From Sphingobacteriales bacterium (lineage in GTDB: Bacteria; Bacteroidota; Bacteroidia; Chitinophagales; Chitinophagaceae), in NCBI GenBank assembly GCA_016219985.1, contig JACRJO010000022.1:273609-337608 (forward strand): 64,000 bases of DNA, given 5' to 3'. The notes under the pieces were generated by a model that saw only the letters and a list, made by a program, of their open reading frames with translations, ran no database searches and was not told the origin of the DNA. The position numbers and the translations under genes were made by a program. Every line of letters starts with the position of its first letter. The stretch's first letter is position 1. This document shows, one piece after another, positions 44,423 through 52,205 of the stretch.

Positions 44423-45313
44423 TCAAAGCTTGACATATTTCATGACGATCTTATTATAATCTAATTGCACCCAGTTACCCGTCCAGCTAACCCGGGCAAT
44501 TACTGGATACCGGTCCGTATTATAATCGTAGCTCGTATTATAAATCCAGGTACCCAATACGTCAAAGGATTCCTTGAACATAACCGGGTTGTTTACGTGC
44601 GCCCCGTCAATACCAAAACGCCGCGAAAAATATCCATTGTACCAGGATGCCAACCTCCGGAAGGGGTTATTATGCTGATCAAAACTGCACTGGAAAACTC
44701 TCTTGTCATTAAAGACACCTGCACTCCATATTGAATCAACCCCCGCTACTACATTACCATTGACAAGGGTCCTGGCAAAGATCACACTATCAACAGTTTC
44801 CGCGGGAGGATATCCAGTGACCGGATCCGGATTAAACCTTTCCTTGTAAAGATACCTGCCGTTACCAGCAGGCAAACAGGTGATTACAGATTCATTGAAT
44901 ACAGCATTATTTGCCCCGTCATAGTTAACCAATGAATCATAGACAATAAAACCATTACTATACCTGAAATAATTAATCGTTGAGTCATACCAGATACTAT
45001 ATGATTTCAGGTTGACCGGCAATGTATCATTCCCGTAATACCGGTATACAGTTGTATAGGCTTCCTCGGCGATGCCCGAACTGTAATCCCATTCTATCAT
45101 TTTTGAAGGTCTTTTCTGCGCATCATACTCATACGATATGGCCCATGTGGTATCATTACCCGCGGGCAATGTGGTATCCAGGTAAAAAAATTTACTAAGG
45201 TAGGTACTGTCTGAATTAAGCCGGTTATCCGGCCCAGGATCAATTTCTTTCTGACAAGAACTGATCCCTAAAGCTGCTGACAGCAAGAGAATACCAAAGG
45301 ATAAGGCGCGCAT
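44423..45313 (-). CDS. Lipoprotein of unknown function
   Basis: This 296-residue protein has a lipoprotein signal ending GISSC (Cys20), followed by QKEID, acidic like the export signal that sends Bacteroidota lipoproteins to the cell surface. The mature part is Tyr- and Asp-rich, with repeated motifs of the form YDSTI and YEYDAQKRPSKMIEWDY that resemble RHS/YD-like beta repeats, as in many uncharacterised surface lipoproteins of this phylum. Function unknown. It starts 16 bp after the Ldh-family gene ends on the same strand, so the two may be co-transcribed. Confidence 0.78.
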   Translation of the reverse strand: MRALSFGILLLSAALGISSCQKEIDPGPDNRLNSDSTYLSKFFYLDTTLPAGNDTTWAISYEYDAQKRPSKMIEWDYSSGIAEEAYTTVYRYYGNDTLPVNLKSYSIWYDSTINYFRYSNGFIVYDSLVNYDGANNAVFNESVITCLPAGNGRYLYKERFNPDPVTGYPPAETVDSVIFARTLVNGNVVAGVDSIWSAGVFNDKRVFQCSFDQHNNPFRRLASWYNGYFSRRFGIDGAHVNNPVMFKESFDVLGTWIYNTSYDYNTDRYPVIARVSWTGNWVQLDYNKIVMKYVKL

Positions 45314-45329
45314 ATTGAAATAAAAATGT

Positions 45330-46412
45330 TCAGGGCAATTCTACTAAAAATTTTTCAGAAAGCGCCTGTAAATCTTTCACCACCGGATCCAGCAATGGAA
45401 TCCCATTCATTCTTCTCTCTGCCTCGTACTCACGTTCAGGATCACCCGGTACCAATACCTTCTCCTCACCCGGTATGGTGCGGCAGGAACGGAACCCCCG
45501 GATCCAGTGATCCATCGCCGCTTTGAATTCCCCGGCGGGACGAAAAGCATCGATCCGCATAGCGCCGAGAAAATGCCCGATGCCTTTACCGGGTTGCTGT
45601 GCCGGCATGGGCACATAAGCGGGAAAAGGCGGCACCCAGGGTGCATAGTTGGCCCCGCTGAGTAAGGCTGAAAAAATATCCACCACCGCCCCCAGTGCAT
45701 ACCCTTTATGCGAGCCATGCTCACGGTCACCACCCAGCGGTAATAAGGCTCCTCCTTTTTTCAGGATATTCGCATCATTGGAAGGATTTCCTTCCGCATC
45801 CTGCACCCAGCCCGCCGGGGTATCCGCATTCTTTCTTTGTAATATTTCCAGCTTGCCATTCGCGGCCGTGGTGGTGGCCAGGTCGGCCACAAAGGCCGGC
45901 TCATTCCCCGCAGGCGCTGCCACGCAAATCGGGTTGGTGCCAAGCATTTTGTCAATGGAGAAAGTGGGCGCCACCAGCGGACTGGCATTGGTCATGGCCA
46001 GCCCGATCATATCATGTTCCAGGGCCATCATGGCATGGTAACCCGCAATACCGAAATGATTGCTGTGCTGCACACTCACCCATCCGGTGCCTGCCTGTTT
46101 CGCTTTTTCGATGGCGACCTTCATCGCAAAAGGCGCGACCACCAGGCCCAGGCCGCTGTCCCCGTCCACCACCGCAGTGGATGGCGTTTCATGAATGATT
46201 TTAATGCCCGGCGTTGCATTCACTCTTTTAGCTTCCCATAACCGCACATAACCGCTCAGCCGGGCGATCCCGTGCGAATCGATACCGCGCAGGTCAGCGG
46301 ACAATAGGGCCTTTGTGGCGGTAGCAGCATGTTCGGAAGAACAACCGATTTTTTTAAAAACGGATTCTGCGAAAAGGTATAATTGTTCGTAAGAAAATCT
46401 TGTTTCTGCCAT
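45330..46412 (-). CDS. Ldh-family (type 2 malate/lactate/ureidoglycolate) dehydrogenase
   Basis: This 360-residue NAD(P)-dependent oxidoreductase belongs to the LDH2/MDH2 family, unrelated to classical LDH. Typical sequences are LRGIDSHGIARL with catalytic His, VDGDSGLG, QHSNHFGIAGYHAM and the C-terminal GSHKGYALGAVVD. Substrates in the family include malate, lactate, ureidoglycolate and sugar acids; the choice here is not visible. A -7 box (TATCTTTG) ends only 5 bp before the ATG, implying a nearly leaderless mRNA. Confidence 0.9.
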   Translation of the reverse strand: MAETRFSYEQLYLFAESVFKKIGCSSEHAATATKALLSADLRGIDSHGIARLSGYVRLWEAKRVNATPGIKIIHETPSTAVVDGDSGLGLVVAPFAMKVAIEKAKQAGTGWVSVQHSNHFGIAGYHAMMALEHDMIGLAMTNASPLVAPTFSIDKMLGTNPICVAAPAGNEPAFVADLATTTAANGKLEILQRKNADTPAGWVQDAEGNPSNDANILKKGGALLPLGGDREHGSHKGYALGAVVDIFSALLSGANYAPWVPPFPAYVPMPAQQPGKGIGHFLGAMRIDAFRPAGEFKAAMDHWIRGFRSCRTIPGEEKVLVPGDPEREYEAERRMNGIPLLDPVVKDLQALSEKFLVELP

Positions 46413-46416
46413 GGCG

Positions 46417-46424
46417 CAAAGATA
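46417..46424 (-). promoter_or_regulatory. -7 box directly before the Ldh-family start codon
   Basis: The minus strand reads TATCTTTG followed by C. The box ends 5 bp before the ATG, which would place the transcript start at or next to the start codon. Confidence 0.45.
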
Positions 46425-46610
46425 GGAACTGGAGGGGATGGATGTACTTTATTGATGAGGGTTGGATTCCTGGTTATTGATTAATTGATTATTTATTAGT
46501 AGAAAGCGGGAAGGGTCATTATTGGCAGAATTAATCCTGCTATTGAAAAAACGACTGCGTATATCTGTGTTATGATAATCCCTGCGAAGCCAATAATTAA
46601 TAACCAGTAA

Positions 46611-46646
46611 TAAAAATGGGTTGTACCCTTTCCGGCTACAACCCAT
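46611..46646 (-). terminator. Terminator of ssb
   Basis: ATGGGTTGTA (46616-46625) pairs with TACAACCCAT (46637-46646). On the minus strand the hairpin is followed by a T-run (TTTTTATTA). Confidence 0.88.
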
Positions 46647-46668
46647 CCGTTTTAAAATTACTTTTTAC

Positions 46669-47100
46669 TCAGAACGGTAAATCATCCACCGGTTCCGTAA
46701 TATCATTGGCAGAAGATGCATTACCAACGGCCGGGGAAGAAGAAGCGGAGGGCTGGTAAGAAGAAGCGCCGCCGGCTGTTTCACCCCTTCCGCCCAGGAG
46801 CTGGATATCCCTTACACGCAGTGAAAGAGAAGAGCCGGGTGTACCATCGTTGCGCTGGAATGACCTAGCTTCGGGCTGGCCTTCCACGTAAACCTGTTTA
46901 CCCTTGGTGAGGTACTGGGCCACTGCGGTACGGTCGCTCCAGTAAGCGCAATCCACCCAGGTTGTTTTTTCCTGCTGGTTGCCCTGGCTGTCCTTGTACT
47001 TTTCCGTATGGGCCACGGTGAAGTTGATAACATTTTTCCCATTAACGGTGTTTACCACACAGTCTTTCCCGAGATTTCCGATAACCTGCATTTTAATCAT
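46669..47100 (-). CDS. ssb: Single-stranded DNA-binding protein
   Basis: This 143-residue protein comprises an OB-fold (about 1-105) beginning MIKMQVIGNLGKD, a Ser/Gly/Ala-rich linker and the acidic tip DDLPF that recruits repair and replication proteins. A TTG three codons earlier is possible, but the ATG at 47100 gives the standard N-terminus. The length is on the short side of bacterial SSBs. It is a single gene with its own terminator. Confidence 0.96.
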   Translation of the reverse strand: MIKMQVIGNLGKDCVVNTVNGKNVINFTVAHTEKYKDSQGNQQEKTTWVDCAYWSDRTAVAQYLTKGKQVYVEGQPEARSFQRNDGTPGSSLSLRVRDIQLLGGRGETAGGASSYQPSASSSPAVGNASSANDITEPVDDLPF

Positions 47101-47212
47101 AGTGCTCAAATTTTAATGTGACGTAAATTATTAGGACAGCGAAAATAAGATTATTTGGACAGTCATCTTCAGCCCGGGTAAGCCCTCCGGGCAAATGTGA
47201 ATAAAATTACTA

Positions 47213-49771
47213 TTACTCCTCAGTCCGGGCACTGGCCGCATCAATGATCCTTCCAAAAAAGATCGCATTCATAAACAACTTTGCACCTCCCAGCCAGAAT
47301 GCCCGGAAATTGGGATTATCTGCGATATTGATCACCCGGCCATTGCCCACAACCGAAACAACCACGGCCGCCGAGTTCCGGATCGCTTCCGCATTTTCCT
47401 TGCTCAGCCAGCCGCTCTGCAGGGGATTGGCTCCATAATAGAATGGCGTGGCATAAGGGTTCTTACTTTTTTCCATAAATACTTTATTGCCCTTGAAGAG
47501 GCTGACCGTTTTCTGGTTATACCCGAAGGCCAGTGGGTGGGTGAGATCCGCATCCGCCGCAAAGATGGCCCCGAATACCTGCTGGGCCCCGTCTGTTTGT
47601 TCCCTTTCCGCGTAGCTGAGCCGCTGCGTGCTGTCAACCGGGGACCTGGCTTTTTTCAGTTTAGTATCCGTGATCCCGTTTTGTGCTGCCCAGCTAACGG
47701 CTTCCTCTGTAAGGATCAGGGTTCCGCCGGACTGTACCCATGCTTTTAGTTTGTCTTTATTGAGTTCATTATAATTTCCTCCCACCATGATCAGGGTATT
47801 ATACCGGTTCAGTTCAACCCGGTTAAATACGGCCGGCTCGAGGTGTGTGGCGGTCATGTTCATCCGCTGGTCCAGTAAATACCAGATCTCTCCGGCATCC
47901 AGCGCATTCACAGCGGGGCCGGTGATCATCGCGATGGATGGTTTGGTAACCGTGACCTGGCGGCCGCTCCCCAGTGACGGACCGTTAATCGCATAGCCCG
48001 TACCGGCTGCACAGGTACTGACTTTGTACTTTTCAGTAACTGCACTCAGTTTGGCATATAACTCTGCGCTGCTGGCCTTTTGCATTTTCACCGGGATAAT
48101 GATCGTACCCGCGTTAAACTTCCTCGTCCCGTTGCCCACAGTTGTCTCAAAACTGCTGGTTGCCACTTTTACAATATAACCGGCCTGTAATAATTCATTC
48201 AATGCCGCGGGAGCATATAATTCTTCCCATTGCATAAAATAAGCATATTCACTCTGCCCCCCGTTCACTGCCTGCACCGGTAACGAAGCCAGCTCCGCTT
48301 TTTCTCCCATTACAAATGGACCGGTAAGTTCGCGGCAGGGCAATCCGAAAGCAAGGGGCATCGTCCAGGAAGTGATATCATAAAAAATACTGTCCTTGTA
48401 CCCGAGTGTCTTCTCGAATATCCCCCGGATCAGGCTGTGCTGCGGCTGGTTCAGCGAAATCATGTACGCGGTTCCTTTTTCAAACACACTGTCCTTCCAG
48501 TTCTCCGGCAGGTTATGCACTTCGACCTGGTGCCGCTTCAGCATTTCCACAAAGAGCCGGGTCCGGGACCTGTCATTTTTATCCCCGAATACATATCCCT
48601 TTACCGGGCAGGCTGCAGCGCGGGCAGCGGCCTGTTTGTAAAAATCACGCTGGTAGTCCAGGAATTCTTTTCGCAATGTCTTAGCCCCTTCCAGCGTGGA
48701 TAATGCCGTCACAAACTGGTTCTTTATCGTGAAGGGGAAGCTTAACAAACCGTTGCTGGTTTCCTGCAGGTGACCGCGGGAAGAACCCTGTTCGAATAAA
48801 ATACCCACGGCCCCGTTTACATCGGGATAGGTAGAGCCTTTCCCGTAATAAAAATCATCATAGCTCTCTTTGGAAAAATAGAGAGACCCGATCTTATCAA
48901 GGAACTGTGCATGGAAGCGGCCGAGTTTCCCGGTCAGCTCCTGGTTTTTATCCGGGGTCAGCGGGTTAACCCGGGAAGGCACTCCCGGCTGAAAAAAGAA
49001 ACTCGCATTGCTGCCCTGTTCATGGTGGTCGGTCAGGATATTCGGTTTCCACAAATGAAACCATTGTAAGCGGTGCTGGCTTTCCGGGTGCACGGCGGGT
49101 AACCAGTCACGGTTCAGGTCAAACCAGTAATGGTTGTAACGCCCGCCCGGCCATACTTCATTGAACTCTCTTGAATTCGGATCGCTCACCAGGTTCTTAC
49201 CCCGGTGCTGGTTGGCCCAGGTGGAAAACCGCTGTAGTCCATCCGGGTTGAAGGAAGGATCAAGGAGTATCACGACATGATCCAGCAACTCTTCTATTTC
49301 CTTTCCCTGGGCGGCAGCGAGGTAGTAAGCAGTAAGCATACTGGCATTGGCCCCGCTGGGTTCATTCCCATGAATCGAATGACCGATCCATACCACGACG
49401 GGCATATCATCCGTATTCAATGAACCGGATTGCGCGGGATCGGTCAGCTGCACATGCTGCTGCCGGATCTGTTCCAGGCGGGCCTGGTTCTTTTGGGACG
49501 TAATGATCAGCAATACCTGGGGCCGTTTTTCAAAAGTCAGCCCCATCTCTTCCAGTTTCACCCGGTCGGGGGCCGCGGCCGCCACCGCCTTCATATAACT
49601 GACCAGCCGGTCATGGGTAACATGCCACTCCCCCACTTCATGGTAAATCACATCCGCAGGTTTGGGGATAGCCGGGTTGTAAGCCAGGTTTTGTGGTAAA
49701 TAATAACCCAGGTCCTGGGCGCCGGCGCTGACAGTCATAAACAGCAGCGAAAGAAAAAGCAGTTTCTTCAT
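47213..49771 (-). CDS. M14 zinc carboxypeptidase-like protein with GATase-like C-terminus
   Basis: This 852-residue exported protein has a signal peptide at 1-18 and an M14 domain (about 50-370). The zinc site reads HSIHGNEPSG (His and Glu), the second His is in DHHEQGS, and ILFEQGSSRG likely carries the catalytic Glu. Residues about 600-850 resemble a class I glutamine amidotransferase-like/ThuA-like fold (NTLIMVGGNYNEL, WVQSGGTLILTEEA). The two-domain layout recurs in Bacteroidota M14 proteins. It probably degrades peptides or cell-wall fragments in the periplasm or at the surface; the substrate is unknown. Confidence 0.88.
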   Translation of the reverse strand: MKKLLFLSLLFMTVSAGAQDLGYYLPQNLAYNPAIPKPADVIYHEVGEWHVTHDRLVSYMKAVAAAAPDRVKLEEMGLTFEKRPQVLLIITSQKNQARLEQIRQQHVQLTDPAQSGSLNTDDMPVVVWIGHSIHGNEPSGANASMLTAYYLAAAQGKEIEELLDHVVILLDPSFNPDGLQRFSTWANQHRGKNLVSDPNSREFNEVWPGGRYNHYWFDLNRDWLPAVHPESQHRLQWFHLWKPNILTDHHEQGSNASFFFQPGVPSRVNPLTPDKNQELTGKLGRFHAQFLDKIGSLYFSKESYDDFYYGKGSTYPDVNGAVGILFEQGSSRGHLQETSNGLLSFPFTIKNQFVTALSTLEGAKTLRKEFLDYQRDFYKQAAARAAACPVKGYVFGDKNDRSRTRLFVEMLKRHQVEVHNLPENWKDSVFEKGTAYMISLNQPQHSLIRGIFEKTLGYKDSIFYDITSWTMPLAFGLPCRELTGPFVMGEKAELASLPVQAVNGGQSEYAYFMQWEELYAPAALNELLQAGYIVKVATSSFETTVGNGTRKFNAGTIIIPVKMQKASSAELYAKLSAVTEKYKVSTCAAGTGYAINGPSLGSGRQVTVTKPSIAMITGPAVNALDAGEIWYLLDQRMNMTATHLEPAVFNRVELNRYNTLIMVGGNYNELNKDKLKAWVQSGGTLILTEEAVSWAAQNGITDTKLKKARSPVDSTQRLSYAEREQTDGAQQVFGAIFAADADLTHPLAFGYNQKTVSLFKGNKVFMEKSKNPYATPFYYGANPLQSGWLSKENAEAIRNSAAVVVSVVGNGRVINIADNPNFRAFWLGGAKLFMNAIFFGRIIDAASARTEE

Positions 49772-49883
49772 GGTTATGCAGGTTGAAATCAGGGGGAAGT
49801 TAATACAAAAGGGCTAAACATACAGGCAGCCAGCTCATTAGGGATTTACCTAATTCGAAAACCCCCAACCCGGCCTTTCCTTG

Positions 49884-49891
49884 TATATTTG
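49884..49891 (+). promoter_or_regulatory. Putative -7 box for mnmA
   Basis: TATATTTG followed by C is a full TAnnTTTGC match, 47 bp before the mnmA ATG. Confidence 0.55.
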
Positions 49892-49938
49892 CAGCTTGCC
49901 TTCCCGCGACAAATAAAGGAAGGATAATATCAATTATT

Positions 49939-51042
49939 ATGAGCCGTAAAGGAAAAGTATTGGTGGCGATGAGCGGCGGTATTGACAGTACCGTTACGGC
50001 CCTTATGCTCAATAAGGAAGGCTATGAAGTGGTGGGGATTACCATGAAAACCTGGGATTACGCCGCCAGCGGGGGCAGCAAAAAGGAAACAGGCTGCTGC
50101 AACCTGGATTCATTCAATGATGCCCGCCAGGCCGCAGTGGAACATGGGTTTGCCCATTATATCCTCGATATCCGCGAGGAATTCGGGGATTTTGTGATCG
50201 AGAACTTTGTGGAGGAGTACCTCGCCGGGAGAACCCCCAATCCCTGTGTGCTTTGTAATACCCATATCAAGTGGAGGGCCCTGTTAAAAAGAGCGGATGC
50301 CCTGGGATGTGAATTTATTGCGACGGGGCATTATGCCAAGGTAAGGCAACAGGACAATGGCCGGTATGTGATCAGCAAAGCGGTTGACGAAACCAAGGAC
50401 CAGAGCTATGTTTTATGGGGACTGCAGCAGGACCTTCTGCGCCGCACTTTATTGCCCCTGGGCCCCTATCGCAAAACGGAGATCCGGCAGATGGCGCTTG
50501 AATTCGGCTACCCGGAATTAGCCAAAAAACATGAGAGTTACGAGATCTGTTTTGTGCCCGATAATGATTACCGTGGCTTTTTAAAACGCCGGGTGGCCGG
50601 GCTCGAAGAACGGGTGGCCGGCGGAAATTTCATTGACAAAAACGGGAAAATATTAGGACAACACAAAGGCTACCCCTTTTATACGATCGGGCAACGAAAA
50701 GGCCTTGAAATCGCTTTTGGGAAACCGGTATTTGTTACCCGGATCGATCCCGATAACAATACGGTGATGCTGGGTGACGAAGAGGACCTCGAACAACAGG
50801 AGATGACTGTCGGCAAGCTCAACCTGATTAAATATGACCAGGTAAGCCCGGGTATGGAAGCGGTTACCAAAATCCGTTACAAGGACAAAGGCAGCCTGTC
50901 CACCCTGAACCCGGAAAACGGGACCATGAAGGTTCGCTTTTATGAAAATGCCAAAGGCATCGCCCCGGGACAGAGTGCCGTATTTTATGAGGGGGATGAT
51001 GTGATCGGGGGAGGGATTATTCAGTCGGTAGTTAGTAGTTAG
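49939..51042 (+). CDS. mnmA: tRNA-specific 2-thiouridylase MnmA
   Basis: This 367-residue enzyme adds sulfur to U34 of tRNA for Lys, Glu and Gln. The PP-loop is SGGIDST (12-18), the catalytic cysteines are Cys103 (NPCVLCN) and Cys204 (YEICFVPD), and the family motifs KTWDY and GHYAKV are present. The last codons and the stop TAG (51040-51042) fall inside a tandem heptamer array (51029-51056), which may have replaced the original 3' end. The domain itself is complete. Confidence 0.96.
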   Translation: MSRKGKVLVAMSGGIDSTVTALMLNKEGYEVVGITMKTWDYAASGGSKKETGCCNLDSFNDARQAAVEHGFAHYILDIREEFGDFVIENFVEEYLAGRTPNPCVLCNTHIKWRALLKRADALGCEFIATGHYAKVRQQDNGRYVISKAVDETKDQSYVLWGLQQDLLRRTLLPLGPYRKTEIRQMALEFGYPELAKKHESYEICFVPDNDYRGFLKRRVAGLEERVAGGNFIDKNGKILGQHKGYPFYTIGQRKGLEIAFGKPVFVTRIDPDNNTVMLGDEEDLEQQEMTVGKLNLIKYDQVSPGMEAVTKIRYKDKGSLSTLNPENGTMKVRFYENAKGIAPGQSAVFYEGDDVIGGGIIQSVVSS

Positions 51043-51056
51043 TAGTTAGTAGTTAG
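51029..51056. repeat. Tandem heptamer array over the mnmA stop
   Basis: Four perfect TAGTTAG units occupy 51029-51056, preceded by CAGTCGG and followed by TAGCCGA. The mnmA stop is the last three bases of the second unit. The complement belongs to the ACTANNN family. Confidence 0.92.
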
Positions 51057-51388
51057 TAGCCGAGATACCGATCAGCCTGAACAATTTGTTCCATTTGGGA
51101 AATATTTAAAACCTGAGCTTCAATTCAGGAGCCTGACCTTTACAATAAGGTTCTTGCTATACGGTATTTCAACCCCTTTTACCGGCTTTCAACTCCCTTT
51201 ATCAAAAATTGGCTATCGCCAAAGGCTACTGTCTAACGACTAAAGACTAACGACTAACGACTAAAGACTGATTTTCAGGCAATAACCCCCCAAAAACAAC
51301 GTTATACCCCGGGAGGCTTCGTTTCCCCGCATTTTGTTTGTAATTTTAGACATTAATTTTTGTATCCGTGAACAAAGAAAAACCACTT
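51043..51388. other. Spacer after mnmA
   Basis: No gene is visible in this 346-bp spacer. It contains the rest of the heptamer array and a second array at 51231-51270. A near -7 box (TAATTTTA, about 51340) lies before the next gene. Confidence 0.6.
51231..51270. repeat. Tandem heptamer array, ACTANNN family
   Basis: The units read GTCTAAC, GACTAAA, GACTAAC, GACTAAC, GACTAAA, GACTG, the same words as at 8697 and 31491. Confidence 0.88.
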
Positions 51389-52156
51389 ATGAGAATTTTC
51401 TACCCTGTTCGCCTGTGCCTGCTGGCCTTCATCAGCACAGCCCTTTTTTCCTGCAGCGAAAAAGAAAATTTCACCTCAGCGCCCCTGTCTGATTACCTGC
51501 CGCTCACTGCCAAAAAATTTATTACCTACCGGCTGGATTCCATGGTATTTACCAATTTTGGCCGCAGCAGCGAGATTCATAAATACCAGGTGAAACACCT
51601 GATTGATACCATGATCACGGACAATCTCGGGAGACCCGGTTACCGCGTTTACCGGTTCCTCAGTGATTCAACCGGAACGCAGCCCTGGCAGCCTGCCGGT
51701 TCATATTTCATTACGCCCCTCGCAGACCAGCTGGAAGTAGTGGAAGACAATCTCCGTTTCATCAAGATGCACCTGCCCCTCCGCAACGGTTTCAGCTGGA
51801 AGGGAAACAAATACCTTCCTGCAGATCCTTATGGTCCCCTCTTCAACTTCAGTAATGATGACAGCATGGAAGACTGGGATTATTATTATGACGGGGATGC
51901 CGGCTCTTTCTCCTTCGGTGGTTTCAACTATGCGGATGTATTCAGCGTGGAACAAATTGATGAATCATTTAATGTACCGATCACCACCCCTACCGCCTAT
52001 GCAGCGAAGTCGAGATCCGTTGAAAAATATTCCAAAAATATCGGGCTGATCTACCGCGAATATGAATTGTGGGAATACCAGCCCAACCCCGGCGGGGCCG
52101 GCGGCCCCTATAAAACGGGATTCGGGATAACCATGTGGATGGTGGACCACAATTAA
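51389..52156 (+). CDS. Lipoprotein of unknown function
   Basis: The protein has 255 residues from the ATG at 51389; a GTG seven codons earlier is less likely. The lipobox is ALFSC (Cys22), followed by SEKENF. The mature part is Tyr- and Asp-rich and beta-like (YYYDGDAGSFSFGGFNYADVF), and I recognise no family. It precedes the subtilase by 49 bp on the same strand, but that gene has its own -7 box. Confidence 0.72.
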   Translation: MRIFYPVRLCLLAFISTALFSCSEKENFTSAPLSDYLPLTAKKFITYRLDSMVFTNFGRSSEIHKYQVKHLIDTMITDNLGRPGYRVYRFLSDSTGTQPWQPAGSYFITPLADQLEVVEDNLRFIKMHLPLRNGFSWKGNKYLPADPYGPLFNFSNDDSMEDWDYYYDGDAGSFSFGGFNYADVFSVEQIDESFNVPITTPTAYAAKSRSVEKYSKNIGLIYREYELWEYQPNPGGAGGPYKTGFGITMWMVDHN

Positions 52157-52171
52157 TATACGCGTTATACT

Positions 52172-52179
52172 TACATTTG
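52172..52179 (+). promoter_or_regulatory. Putative -7 box for the subtilase gene
   Basis: TACATTTG is a full TAnnTTTG match, 26 bp before the ATG. Confidence 0.45.
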
Positions 52180-52205
52180 ATCGGGCCAAAAAAAGCCGGT
52201 ATACC

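Noticed and set aside
46449..46646. Minus-strand 65-codon ORF after ssb
   Set aside because: It is encoded partly by the ssb terminator hairpin and by AATAA-rich sequence, with no protein-like features.
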